From assembly GCA_963573305.1 (NCBI GenBank), contig OY754333.1:21573013-21637012 (forward strand): a stretch of DNA of 64,000 bases. The letters are read 5' to 3'. The stretch is from Pyrrhosoma nymphula (Eukaryota > Arthropoda > Insecta > Odonata > Coenagrionidae). The translations under genes were made by a program, and so were the position numbers. The notes below the pieces were generated by a model. That model did not search any database and was not told where the DNA came from. It was given only the letters and a program-made list of their open reading frames with translations. Below, in pieces: positions 42,801-57,800 of the stretch. How positions within the stretch are numbered: the stretch's first letter is position 1; each line of letters opens with the position of its first letter.

Positions 42801-45800
42801 CAAAAAATCACTAAAAATCTACCATTTGTGAAACCGGAAATAATAGATTTCTTCAGTTTTATCTTAGAGGAGTTCAATTTTACTAATCTTATTTATATTG
42901 GGACTCGATAGCCATCAGTCTTTCAATAGTCTTTCCTCTAAGGAATCATCAGATTGATTTTATACTATAGCCGACGACAATTGTGCAAAAGAAGTGAACA
43001 TAATTATGCAGTAAAGTAAACTCTCGATTATTGGTGTAGATATTAAACTGCTGGCGGATTATCCGTGCCACTTTATCCACCCTACACCTCGAAGTTTGGT
43101 AATATTCCAATCGTCAAGATAAAAAATAAATGCTTTGAAACTGCGGTGCATATAATGTAGGTTTGTAAATACTTCTGCTTCCGTAAAGTTTTTATATATT
43201 TTGATTGCAAAATCAAGGAAATTATTTGCATTTCTAAACAGCGTCTTTGAGATAGTCATACTGAATGTATTGTGGATTTATTACTTCATAAATTTACTAT
43301 AGCTTTTATACTCAGGTCTTATTTATTGCGCGATACGGAACTATTCGCAATAAATGCCACTATCATTTTTGTATTTATATATTCTTATTTATTTAAATAC
43401 AAACAATTTTCTATTGAGCTTGCTATCTTATCATTGTTTTCCCACTCCAAATAGCCTGGACAATTCCTAAATCTAGCTCTTCTATGACTAGCAAACATTC
43501 ATATAGGTACTGAATATAAGTCAAGCATTATTGTGTCCAAAACAATTTATTTATCACACAGATACCATTATATTCATTGCATTCAAATAACGAATTGGAA
43601 TCAGTATCAGCGACCATCTTTCACCTGTCGATTGTTTTTTCTCTGTCTGCATCAGCAATCAGTTCTGCTGTAGTGTTATGTTCTGCTTAAACTGTTATTA
43701 CCTCTCTCATAAAAACAGAACAAAGTTGTGCTTTCCCATGCTAAATAAAACTTGAATTTATCACGAAGAATGAAAAAAGGGTATCCGCTTAGATTGGCAA
43801 AAAGATATGATGTTGGATAAAACAGTTCGGGATATAATTAGAAGTAGATGGCTATTTTGAAGATTGCGATGAGAAATGGCAACAATAATGACACTATTTT
43901 TTATGTTTTTGACCATAAGCTAAAACAGCAGGCAACTCGCTCTTCGAAGACTCTTCCTTGTAGATACAACCAAAGACGACAAACCATCACGTCGGTGTAA
44001 GGTGCCATTGATAGGAAAGTTGACGTACAGGATCATAAAAGTAATTCCTGTGAAGAATTTGAACGTGGCATTTTATAATTCCAAGACCATATGTAAAATT
44101 TTATTAATTATTAAATATAAATTTGACCATCTTGACATGAGTGGAGTCTTTATGTTCTGAATTGTAACCCGTAAAATACTAGGTACGTTGACCAATCTGA
44201 ACGAAATGGTTTTAATTATGGTTATTTATTAAAAAGTGATTAGCTTCCCCTATTTTAATGCCTATACGAGTGTAAACTCAGCATAGATGTTTTCCCGTAT
44301 CTTTGTAAATCTGTTCACCTCTTTACGCAATTGCGTGAACTGAGATGTCGATTCTCCGCTGTTCCGAAGAAAGTCCGGCTTTCTCCTCTTTTTTTTAACT
44401 GCGTTAGGTACCTCATCGGGAAACGAGACCTTTTTCCACCAAGAATGAGAGTGAAAGTCTAAAGGCGAGTTACGGAACTCAATTTACAATTAGTGAAAAA
44501 ACTCGCCACGAGGCAAGGTACACGAGGTTTTTTTTCATATTCATCCGTTGCTCTCTGTCTTTGTCATATAGTCCGAGGAAGGGTTTCTTTGCTACGCCCG
44601 CACAAGGTATACTAAATTTTCCAAGTGGCAATTCTCATTCATCAGAGACTGAAACGACGGATCATTTTTCCTTCCCATTGAAAAAACTTACGTATGTTAC
44701 ACTTAAAACGATAGGAAATTAAACTATTTTGCGCATGAACAACGCATTCATGAATTGATGTGTTTGTTTACGATCACTCTCTCAATATCATGAGTTTCTC
44801 ATTCACGCATGGTATAGCACAAAGCACTCACGTGACTCCTAGAGAGGTAAGAGTTGGATTTTTTTTTGTGGTAGTATCTACGAGTCAGGGTAAAGAGGTA
44901 GCAGTTGGATTATTTATTTTTAGGGTAGTATATACCGGTATGGATAGGTTTAAATGGAAAAGAGTGAAAAACCTCTACGCTTTTACAGTCTCATGCTACC
45001 ACCTCTTTTCGCGCGTTCTGTCTTCATCTCAGTATACGTCATATCTCCCTTCACCGTCCATAAAGCCTATTCTATTCCTTCCATTTCCCCACTTATACCC
45101 CTTCTATCGCTGACTTCAGCATTCCATCAACCGTCATTAATTCTTCAAACCACCTACTCCGTCTCCTGATTCTATTTCCCCGTTTGTCTTCCTTTCCGTC
45201 TCCTGCACTTTCTCCATTCTCCCCTTCACCCACATCTCAAAAGCCTGCAGTCCATTCTCTTCGACTTTTCTCAGAATCCAGGTTTCTGCGCCATGCAAGG
45301 CAACAGTCCCCTTTCAAAGTCTTCGCCAGTATTTTCTTTTCATTCTCACACAAGATCCCCGTCATCAATTTCCTCCTATTGCTGAACGCTTACTTCGCTA
45401 GCGCAATTTTCCTCCTAACGCATTTGCTACTTCACCAATTTTCCTGCTTCTCACTACCCAAGGAACTAAATTGTTCCACTAGCTCCATTCTGAGCCCTCC
45501 TACTTCTTTGTTCAGCCTCACTTTCTTTGCCCGAGAAAATCTCCTTACTCTTGTTTTTTTATGATTAATTTTCATTCCGTAGTTCCCACTCTGATTTTCC
45601 AATGCACCTAATAAAGCTTGCAATCTCTTCGATGATCGACTCACCAACGACTTGTCGTCCGCGAATCTAACCGACTCCGGCTTTTATTTCCACATAAAGT
45701 TGGATTCAAAGTCGAAAAAATGCGTCACATTCAAAAATAATTCGTTGATTGGTGGCTCCTTGAGTTGTACGAGTCTGATCGAGCATTTACAGAAAAAAGT

Positions 45801-48800
45801 AGGATCCAAAGCTTCTTTCATTAAAATATTTTAATTATTTTATAACAATGCAGCAAGAGTTATTTACAGTAATGATATTTTCTTATACGCACATCAGTAA
45901 GACTCTGATTAATATATAGAGCATGCTCTGCATTTAGCGTCTTAATTGAAATTTTTAATTTTTATGATTTTAAGGGTTAAACACTATCGTCATTTGCCTG
46001 ATTTTAACCAAGTTAACACGGTCTAATTTTAAGCCTTTTCTTGTATCTTAATTTTGTACGAAACATGGGGCCCCTATTTACCTGCGTATTATAACGTTTT
46101 CAGAAGAATTTTAGATTGTTTAAGAGTGTTTTTGCGGCATGGAGCCAAACTGTGCATGCATATGACCTCCTCAATCCGATCCCAAAGAAGGTATGAGCTC
46201 TGGGTGTTCGACTTCGTATTGAATTGAAGTGATTTTTTAAAACATACATTTTTATTGTTTTGAATAAAATTATGGTAAGTTGGTTTCTTGTCAAATAGTT
46301 AGTAAAATACAGGAAAAATAAAATGTAAAATACATGAAAGTAGGTACATGCATAAATGCCCATCTAACACCTTAACCAAACATTTTATGTTTTTCTAGGT
46401 GATCGTCTATATATTCTTTTATTGAATAATAACATTTTATAATTATAAATCCTTTTAATTTTTTTCGGAAGACATTTGGATTGTTTACATGCATTTATTT
46501 AAATAGATTAGGTAATTTTCCATCAATTTTTATTCCCATGTAATATGAAGAATTCTCGAATAATTTGGTTGCATGCATTGGAGTACGTAGCTTACTTTTT
46601 CCTCTGGTGTCATAATGGGGAAAGGATTCAACGGAACTGAAGTTGCGGCGAATGAAGTGTGAATAAATGATTAATTCGTATGGGTACAGGGACATAAAAT
46701 TAATTATTTTATATTTTTTTTCAAAATAGGTTTGCAAGAAACCTCCCAGCTGAAAAAGTCATGTTGTAAAAACTTCTTTTGAATTTTAAATATTTTTTCT
46801 CAACCAGCAGCATTTCCCCAAATGATTATGCCATACTTGAAAACCGAAAAGAAATATCCATAATCCGCCATTAGTTTATATGCTATGCTAATTAGTCCAG
46901 TTAGGCATGATATATTGAAGCACGCCTTATTGAGTTGCGTTGCGTGGTATATTGAATCTGATTATTCCATTTAATTTTATCATCAATGTGCATTCCTAAT
47001 AACTTGACGGGAGTATTAGTTTTTAAATAGAGTTTTTTATGGCCTATTTAAAAAAAATATTAGACTTAATGCTCCAATTCCTTCTCTAGCTTTATATTTT
47101 TAAACTGGTTTAGGTCACAGTACTACTGAATCACCTCTCTTCGTTTCAGTGTCTGGAAGGAAATAACATTGAACAGTACTAGCGATCTAAGTCGCTACCG
47201 TGTTTGGGACTATCCAATTAAGGAACAATATGGACACATACTCTTAGCCATTGAGCAGACTGGACCCGTATCCTCGGCAGCCGATGGACTACGAAAGGTA
47301 TTCTCATTCATTAATGAGCAAACACTCACTTTATTCGATCTCGTTAGATTGTTTAGATGGTATTTAGGGGGGGCCTTCGACTAGACCCCGGGCACTTGGA
47401 CCTTCTTAGTTCATTGTGCCACATGCAGACTGGGGACAAGAGCGCCACGGTGAAGGTATGTATGGTTACCCATCTAACCTCCGTCCGGGCCCAACATTAC
47501 TTAATTTCGGTTATCTTACGGGAACCGGTGCGTCAATATGGCTGGGCCCTTGCCAACACCTTGGTGTTGCCCTTGCCCATTCGATCTATTAAGGCCGGCC
47601 GCACACCGGCTAAGGCACGGCGCGTCGAGACGTTTTCACCTCGCCTCGCCTTGCCTTGCGCGATGGTTAAGAGCAGCATACGGCACGGCAAGGCGACTTG
47701 AGCACCGTCGCTTTCAGTGGCGTTAAGTATACTGACAAGTGAAGTAGTGTGTTTAGTTTGTATAATAGTTTGTGAAGTCTGTTTGTAGTCTGTTACATGT
47801 TTCGTGAAAATGAACGCAGAAGAAGAAGAAGAGGCGACTGTTATAGCGTTGTAATACCTCGTCAAGTTAATGGATGATGTGCCCAACAGGGACCCCATCA
47901 TCCTCCTGACTTGCCATTTTCACTTGTCACACAAACAATAACTAGACAATACTAGAACCCACTACTTTCGCCTATCGCTATGACTGCACTGCACGTGGCG
48001 GCGATCCCCGCGCATGCGCAGAACGATTTGTCTGAAGCCTTTTGCCCGACGGACGAAAATTGACAAGGCAGTACAAAGCGCCGTGCGGCGCTGCTTCGCC
48101 TTGCCTTGCCGTGACCGATGCAAAGTGCGGCACCTCCATTCAAACCAATACAAACCACGTCGCATAAGGCGCCTTAAGGCAAAACGTCGCGCCGCGCCGT
48201 ATCCGGTGTGCGGCCGGCCTAAGTCAACGGGTGATTCAGCTATCAAGTTCTAATCTCCACTACGCCATCTGTCAGCAAATGGATAAGATATTACAACATG
48301 TTATGTAAATGCCTATTAAGATAACATAGATCGCGTTGTTCCATTGGTGATATGCCTTTTAAGTCCTATTCTCCATTTCGCTTACGGTCACCAAATCGAT
48401 AAAATATTGCAATATAAAATGTGAGTGCCTGAGATAACAATCCGTGTAAAATATTTTTAAAAATTAAAAAGTAAGTACATACATTTAAAAAGCCCAATTT
48501 CCTAGTATTTTCTAAAAATTGAAGAAAAATGCATATTACATTCAAATCTTATGTAGTCGCACTTGCAACGTTAAATAAATTATAGTTTTCCATGGGGTTA
48601 CGAAATAAAACAACAATATAATGAGATGATGTGGCGAATATAATGGAAAGTAGAGTAGAAAAAATGTTTTTTTTAGAATTAGCTCTTATCTCATCACCTG
48701 CGTTTCATGTATGCTGTGCATAGTTTAGAAATTATTCTTGCTTTTCTTTTTTACTCTTTCCGTATCTTGTATATTCATTCAAGTTGTAAAGGATGTTCAT

Positions 48801-51800
48801 TTTTACTTTAAGTTCGTGATGTCTAGCAATGAAAACCTTTGGTGATACAATTCACCCTCTTTCTTTCACCCTAAGGTGGATCGATAGACATTATGTGGAT
48901 GTAACTCACGATTAGTTATGCTTTCGTTTTTCTCAAAACATTTACTGTCACAAATCATCTTGAAGGATAGGGAACCCTTAAACTTAATCTTATTCCTAAA
49001 TTAACTTTTTCTCTATCTCTCTCTTTTATTGTGGATCCATAAAGGTGATTGCCAGTGAAACTGGAGAGTTCGCCTTCATACACGACGCGGCCCAGGTGAG
49101 GTACGAAACGAGCCGGAATTGTAATTTGACCGAAGTCGGCGAGCCATTTGCCGAGCAACCCTTTGCCATTGCAGTTCAGACCGGATCGCATCTGCAAGAG
49201 GAGATCAGCCGACGGCAAGTTGACCTTTAAAAAAAAACAATAATAATAACATATATTTATTTATGTTCTGTGGCAAAGCCACCTAAGAACAACAATAGGC
49301 ACATGCGAGAACATACAGAAAGAATAACAGGAAACAAAAATACCAAACAAGAAATAACTTACCAATTCTGATAAATACACGTACGGGAATAAACCTAAAG
49401 CAGAAATAAAATAGAAACAAATCAAGAATGAGAAATACATGAAAATAAATATCATCGTATCACATTATACACATCATACAAAAAGTGGGAAATTCCGGGG
49501 TCATATATTAATATACACTTATGCATACATAAATTAATACACTAATATATGATAACATAAAAACACAACAGTAATATGAGTAACAATACACGTAAGAAAA
49601 TGACATGTTACTCCAGAACTGTAGATTGTGCGGAATGCATATGGAAACTGGATACAGAAAATATGAAGATCAGTTGGGGTGAGTGAGTAAATGTTTGTAT
49701 AGTAGTGATTTAAAAATGGTTACTTTTGAGATATTTATAATGTTTGTGTGGAGGGAGTTCCAGACATTTGTTGCGGTAACAATGAAAGATTTTTGGAAGG
49801 TAGTGGTCCGGTGAGAGTCCGAGAAAATATTAAGTTTTGGCTCCTTGTATTTGGGCGAGAGTCTGGGGATGGCCGAGCAGCCAAGTAGTCTATTAAATAA
49901 CCAGGTCTTTTGGTTGTTATCAAGTTAAAAAGAAATGCCCCAAGTCCGTATTTCCGTCTTTAAGACGTTGAAAGTCAACCCAATTTTTGTATGTGTATAG
50001 ACTGATGTGATCAGTGTTCCGGACATTGTAAATAAAGCAATCGAAACTGTTGACTGCTCTTTGTAGTTTAGCATATCTAGTTCGGCAGTCAATTTGTATT
50101 ATACAAGACAGCAATAATTCAATAGAGGAAAAATTAAGGTTGTTACTAGCTTGATACGTGTGTGTTGAGGGAGAATATAACAACGTAGTTCAAGGAGGTA
50201 TGGTACGTAGTAAACCTTGTTTAGTGTAAATGATACATGATCAGTCCAGGAGATGGTGATAAATACCCCTAAAATAATCTTAGTGACCGTAAAGTTCCAT
50301 GGATAAACTCGACTATCTACGGGGTCGTGGATAAACAAATAAACTACGTTACCAAGAGGAGGTCACCTAAAAACTCATGGCGGATAACGAGGGGGAGGAG
50401 GGGGGGGGGTGTTCACTCAAAGTAACGTAGCTGTCACCATGCTCCTGTTCCTCGACAAAACTAATGAGTTTAACATGAGGAAGGGCGCGCGGGGTGTTTC
50501 TTACACCCCAAGCTTCTACTTTCACTCAATGTAACTGAAACATTGCCTCCAGAATGCTGCATGTCTTCATACTATCAAATTGCTTACATTTTAACCTTCT
50601 CACGGGTTAAGTAGCGACCTCATGACAACACTTTTCAAGGCAGCACTCAGAAATGAGGGGAGGGAAGGGAACAAAGTAGATGAGTACAGCACCTTGCGCC
50701 GTGATTCATAGTTGATTATTAGAATTTAAAAATGAAAACATATTAAACATATTACTTATTCCAATTGAGATTAGATAGTTCCATTATATCTAGTTCGGCT
50801 ACTTTATGTGTTATTTCAACCTATCCCACAAAAAAAACTCGCTCCGTAATTGAGAAATTACTTTTAAATTGTAAGTTTCATTGGTAGAGACAACGTTACA
50901 TGTCGGTGGGGGGGGAGGGGTGGGGAAAAATACTACGGTTGTCAACAAAGGGTAGGGAGGGGCTAGAAAATCATCGAAACGGTGACGTAGTTTATGCACG
51001 ACCCCTACCCTTCAGATCGCTAATGTTGAAGAATATGATACAAAAAAGGCACTACATTTCCACACCTATCTCTATAACGATTGATTTTGAAGTCTATAGC
51101 GTCAATAGGGTAGTTTCCTACATCAAAGAAAACAGAGTTCATTTATTGCGACAGGTACCCCAGCATAAACGTATTCATTACAAGCAAATTATTTGGATTA
51201 AAAAGTCTTAGTTTCCAATAAAATTGAATGTTAATTTTAAGTTCATTTGAAAAGGCTCGGAAATGGCGGGACAGCGGCAGCTTTTATGATGACGTAACAG
51301 GTAGATAGTCAACATTGCGAGGTATATGGAATTATCATCGACTGTACTTACTATTGTATTTCAAAGTCCCTAAAATCTGGTGAACATGTATTAATATACC
51401 TCGATTAAAATGCTCCAAGTTCGGAAAGTCTCCTCCATTGAGCATGCCATTAAAAGACGTTTTCTAAGCTCCTACGCTCCCTGCTAGTACAGAGCTACCG
51501 CGAAGGCGTTCTTCGCGGCAAGCTTCGCACGAGCAGTGAAATGAATAACGAAACTGCGTACCTGTGACTTCGCGTTCTGTGGTGTTCCGGCTTAGTTGTT
51601 TACGTTTTGATCACTTTCGTTTTTACAAACATTTCCTTTATCTCATCTTCTATTCCTTTCATTTACCATTCCTATCATTCATACCTTGCATATTCCATTA
51701 GTTACCTTTCATCATCAGTTCCTTTTGCTGATATACAAAGCCACAAGGTTTCATGAGAACAAGTTCAATGGCTTTACAAACTGGTTTTGTACGGACAATC

Positions 51801-54800
51801 TACCGAAAGTGGATGTGGTCATGGTGGTGGAGTTCTTTAGAGAAGATGTTCGGTTTAGTGCAGGTGAAATCAGAGGAGTAAAGTAAGTTACTCTCTTCTG
51901 ACAGCTTTGGACCACAAAATTCTCCTCTTCTCGCTTAGTGGAACCGCGACGTAAGCTTTCTTGCTATCGCAAATTGTTGTTGTGTGACACTGCGACACAA
52001 AACAATTTTTATAAAGCTATGTTCTCAGAGGCATGTTACTGGTACTCCTTGGGGAATATGATGCTGATCAGCTTATGCAGTGAATCAAGAGTTCCCATCA
52101 ATGGTCTGTGATCACGGTGAGGGGTGATCGACGCATTTTAGTTATTTTAGTATTTGCTCATACATATGTCTGCTTCGAGATTTTGCCATCCATTATGCTA
52201 TTGACGGTAAGCCTTTTTTGCTAATTTCATGTTCTGGCAATGACACCTCGACAAAGTGGATGAATTAAATTAATGTGTATTCGTATCATAGCTGCGGCGC
52301 AGCACCTGCTCTCCGTATAGTTATTAAGTGACGATTTCGTGGTTACTTGCGGGAAATATTTCGAAATTAATACAAACAAAATGGTTTATTTCATGCTTTT
52401 CATACTAACTTTACCTAAAAAATAGGAGCTAGCCCCATTAATTTGAGAATATATTGTTATACGATTTTCATTCCCCATACCGTAGCCATAAATGTGTTTC
52501 ATTATTTTGATGAGGTTTCCCTATGCGACTAAAGCAAAAGCTAAATTAATAAATAAAGCTCATTTCCATTTTACACCAAGTTTACTTTTGTAAATTGTTT
52601 TTTTCCCGTTAATAAATTTATTATTATTATTAAAGCTTTCTCGGCGGACGTCGTCTGCAGATAATCAGCGTACGTACCTCTGACGTCACACGTAGGATTA
52701 ACCAGCATGCAATAGTTTGCCGTCGCGTTTTCGCGCCGTTGAATTTTTTCACTCTTTAATTTATAAGGAAAAATATTTAACGCCATTTTTAAATCGAACG
52801 GCTTCAAATACGTACTCCAGGGGTTATAAACTTCAGATCTAGGAAATAAAAAAAATAGGAAACCACCCTATTCTCAAGGTACAAACTATAATGGAAACAC
52901 TTGAGAACTATTGCTGAAAGCAAAAAATGACGAACATCAAATGGACGGAGAGGATTACTGATAAGCGATTTCTAAGAAGAGTTAAATTGTAAAGATAAAA
53001 ATGAAAACTTTGATAAGAATAAAAGTTAAGCTTAAGTTAAGCAACGTAACAGCCTCTTGAAAGCAAAAACGACAGAAAAAATGATGGGAAGTAATACAGA
53101 GTAAGACCAAGATTGGAACATTATCAGTTTTCATCCTCCCGAAGGTTGCTGATATGAAGTTTTCCGCGGGGTTTGTTTAGTAGAGCAGCTTTCGGGCGTT
53201 CCTCCGCTGGATGTCTATGCTGGTCGCGCAGTCCAGGAAGTCAATGCTAAGAAGGGAATATATAGGCGGCAAAAAATGAAGCCTGTACAATCAAAGAGAG
53301 ATAGGTAGCAATATAAATCATATAAAAAAACAGAAACTTCAACCGGGAAGACGGTTATAATCTCCCAAGTACCTGGAAGAGGACGTTTAAAAAACGAAAC
53401 ACAGGAAACCAACAACGAGTCAATCAACAAAATCCCCGCCAAAGAGACCAAGCTATGCAGTATGGGGGACAGTCCCCCATAATGCATCACAATTTCTGAA
53501 ACATTGTCTCGCTTTCCCTCCTAAGGATGGCCCGTTATTAGATCCCTCTTCAATTCCTCATATCTTCTACCTCCTCTTATTTCGTCCACCATCCTCTTCC
53601 ACGCTTCCCCAGTGTTCTCCCCTCTATCACCCTCTTCAACATGCCCTCTCCTCTCAAAACCTCCTCCATCCATCTCTTCTGCCTTCTCCGAACCTCCGCC
53701 ACCAGCTTCCTCTCCTCTCCAACCATATCCAATACCTCCTCGTTCGTCTTCCTCGCCACCCAGCTCACCCTCTCCATCCTTCTCCAAACCCACATCCCAA
53801 ATCTATATAAGACGGACTAAAAATGGACATCACCACTTCAGATCTGAAGACGCCATCAGTATGGCTGGAGAAACCGTTGTCGAGCATGGACATCACGCGG
53901 AGGAACGTCCGAACACTGCTCCACTAATCCGAATATTTGGTTGCAGCAGCTCTCCATTTCACTCTCCTCTCTCCCAATCGCTTGATTCCTACATAATTAT
54001 TTACTTTGACGTCCTTCATGAACATTAAGAAAATTATGAAGGACATTGAAGTGAAGACTGATGTAGGAATGTAATGGTCAGTTGGCAGGAGAGTGGAGTG
54101 AAGATCTGCGGCAAGCAAATCTTCGTATTGATGACTGCGGATGATGCTGGGAACTGTTACTATACAAGGAACGTTTTTTGCCTCGATAATTGCGCTATAA
54201 ACATCGAAATCGATCGGTCCACGGAATAAAGAAGAAATAGTGTGCGATGGTACATGGGAAATTTGAAGCCCTTAAAATGCGCAATCGGCCATATTAAATG
54301 GATCAGCTGCGTAGTTGGTATGCCGAAAATATAGTATCATATTTATTTATTGTTTTTACAATACAAAATATACAGAGTACCGTACACAGTATACATATTG
54401 CAATTGTATTTGTATATCGTACGTCAAAAAAGAATAGTGATTAAAGGGTAACACCACCACAGTATAATAACTCTTAAATATACATGTATGGATACCTATA
54501 TAATGAAGTATAAACATAAATTGATAGTCATTAAAAGTGTAATAACATTTTATTTTCAAGTACATAAAAACTTTATTTTTTAGAAGAGTGAGGGAGTTAA
54601 ATTTTTACCAAGAGGTAACTGATTGCATAGTTTAATGCACATAGTGAGGTCCTTTGGACAACATTGTCATATTGGCTAACACTGCACAAATATCATTTTG
54701 TATTCTGGTCCCATTTTAATATTCGATTTTCATTTCTTAAAATAGGCTTACTCACGACTAAAACTTTTCATAAAAAACCAGATGGTACAAAGAGTTTATT

Positions 54801-57800
54801 TCTTTATGGCTCATTGCATTCTTCTTCACTTTTCAGGATTCTAGATCTTCAAAAAGACCGTTTCTTCGAAGCTCTCACGGGAAAGTACTGGAACACATCG
54901 GCAAAAGGAGAATGTCCCAATTCAGATGACATGGAGGGCATTACGTTGGAAAGTCTTGGTAAAATGCAAAATTTCCATATTGTTTTACGTTAAATATCCC
55001 GCTCGAGAAGTAGTCATCAATTTTTTATTTCGACAAAATTACATTATGTGTAAGGGGAATTCCGCTAGCGAAAGAAGCCTTCAGAGATAGGAAGGAACTG
55101 ATGATTGGGACTTGGTGTAAGAATGTAAAGAAAATATTGTCGGAGAGTTTTACATGGAGTGTACGGGTTAATGGTGCAGAAACTTGGACTGTGAGGGATG
55201 AGAACGAGAATTTGCTGCAGATATTTGAGATGTGGGTGTTGATGAGAAAGTGTTCCTCTCCCTCGTTTGTCTTACTTTCCATTCGCCAGTCCCTGTGCCA
55301 TGCAACGCTACACTCCGTATCAAACTCTTCACCAAACTTTTCTTTACATTTCTAAACCAAATAAAATCGTCAGTAGTTCCTTCTTTTGCTGGGCGCTTCT
55401 TCTGCTAGCGTAAATTATCCTAACGTCTTGGCCACTTGGTCCATTTTCCTCCGTAAGTACTACACAAGTAATTAATTAAATGGTTCAACTTGATCCGTTT
55501 TGTGTCCATCTACTTTTATGATCAGCCTCGTCTTTTTCGTCCGAGAAAATAGCATTACTTTAGTTTACTTATGGTTGATCTTTTTTTATTCATCCCTTAT
55601 TTCTCGCACGGTTTTTCAAAGCACTTACAGGAAGGAGAGATGGCATTCTAACCTTAAATTGCAAAATGCGCTTCCGGCCATGTTCTAAGCGCGCTAAAGG
55701 CCGTTTTGCACGGGGCACGAAACTGCAAAACTTCAAACTGCATATTTATCTCAATCGGGCGGGCAATCATTTTCGAGTTAGGGCATGGGCTATTGTGCCA
55801 TCTCGCGTTCATGCGTTCGCACATGCGTTCTTGCAATTCACGGCTTTACACGATGCAATTTGAAATGCACGTTCGTATACGTACATCAGATTGTGCAATT
55901 ACGTGCCCCGTGTAAAACGGGATTAGCGTCGAGTGGAGCAAGTGCTATAGCGTGGTGAAGAGATGAGTTTTCGGTTAACAATTGAGGGTTAGTGAAGCGT
56001 TGCACTGCCTTGAAATTTTTCCGGAATTTCTAGTTTTACTGAAAATACGCTATGAGTGAGAGTGAGAGAAAAGGAGGATTTTCTTGGTGTTCTGCTGTAA
56101 ATTTCCGGAATACTCCCGCATGCCGAAAAATTAAAGAATTTGTAAATAAAAACGACGTATTTGACTAGGAGATTGGAATTACGATTGTATCATAATGGTA
56201 AATGGTGAAATAATTGAACCAGTGGACGTTTTTGTTTACCTTGGCCGAATGTTTGTAAAAGACTGAAGGATAGATGAAGGTACTCCGAACATCAACCAAA
56301 GCCTGTAATCTCTTGGATGATCGACTAACCAAAGCCTGATCGACCGTGAGTCTAAGCGACTCACCGAAACCCGTAATCAAAGTCCGTTCAAAAAAAAACT
56401 TTACACTTCATTTCCCACATCTAGGTAATTACGTGCACTGTTATTTTTCCCAGTTTACTGTCCAGGTTTCAACGTCCGCCAATGGTGCGTAGTTGTGCCG
56501 CTACCACTCGCAGTGGCAATGACCTGCCCTTGACTTTCACTAACTCCAGGATGGCAAGTCACTGCCTTTCTAAAAACTCCGAGGGTGTGACCGCGAAACA
56601 GCAATTCATTATGAGGGGAAAAAAAGACTAAGTTTCTTCGAACGAAAGCAACTGTGTAGGTACCCGTGTTCTAAAAAGTGAAAACGGACTCGCGATGTGC
56701 ACCACTTTTCCTTGCCTGGCGCTACAGCCCGGTATGAGCCCACGGCCTCCTACACCAATTTTCTCCGACGATTCTGATGTCCTTCGCCATCTTTTCCTAG
56801 CCCCTCACACCCATTCTTCCATAGTCTTCCATCACCATTCATCTTCACTTAAGAGCGTACCCTCTTCCCGTTTTTGTAGACCTGTGCCTTAAGGATTTAA
56901 TTTATCCCGCTTTCCTCATGGTTCTCACGTTCCGAGTAGTAAATATTTGGAGCTTTCCATCCAAGGTGTTGAGGTAAGCGCAGATCGGAACACATCAGTG
57001 CACGCGAACGACGTTAAATGGAACGATGTGAGCTAGCGAAACGTTTGGTGACCTGCCGGTAGGTATGCAGCATTTTGCTGGTGCACAAGAGTTACGGCCG
57101 AACTTTTTGTGTATAGTTAGCGCATCCGTGCAAAATGAGTGTTTGAAAACGTTGGCTTTTTACCAAAAGGTTATTAAGAACGCTGCATTATCCATTTTTG
57201 ACACCTTTGCTGAAAATCGACGCAAACCCTGGTGAAAATAAACCGTGACAGACAGTGTGACAACAATGTGCTGCATACTGTACAAGGCTATTGATCACAG
57301 TGTACGCACACTGTGATCCCTTTAAAGTATGATGGACAGTGTGAAAACAATGTGTTGCACACTGTACAAGGATATTAGTCACAGTGTACGCATACTGTGC
57401 TCCCTTTAAAGCGTGATCACAATGTGCTGCACACTGTATAAGGGTATTAGTCACCGTGTACGCAAACTGTGATCCCTTTAAAGTATAATGGACAGTGTGA
57501 AAACAATGTGTTGCACACTGTACAAGGATATTAGTCACAGTGTACGCACACAGTGTCCTCACAATTTGTACATGATGTCCTCGCACTGTACCGTCACACT
57601 GTCTATCACGCTTTCTGCTCGCTTCTGAGTCCCAAGTTACGCTTTTGGCACACTGTATTCACACTGTGGTCACACTGTAATCACGCTCTTGTCACATTCT
57701 AAGCACACTGTATTCACGCTTCTGTCACACTGTCTGTCACGGTTTATTTTCACCTGGGAAAACAACTTTCACAGATGAAATTATTGTCTTTCTTTTGTTT

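Noticed and set aside
45184..45564. 126-codon plus-strand ORF
   Set aside because: Antisense of a LINE family B fragment whose conserved motifs are on the minus strand.
49215..49220. GT donor at 49219 for exon 14
   Set aside because: It would shift the frame of exon 15; the GC donor four bases upstream keeps it.
53365..53405. Hammerhead-like string cctggaagaggacgtttaaa with cgaaacac
   Set aside because: The first core has an extra G and the context lacks inverted arms; too weak to count.
57188..57586. 132-codon minus-strand ORF with repeated CAYTVTNILVQCATHC
   Set aside because: It is the translation of the 80-bp tandem repeat inside a TIR element, not a gene.
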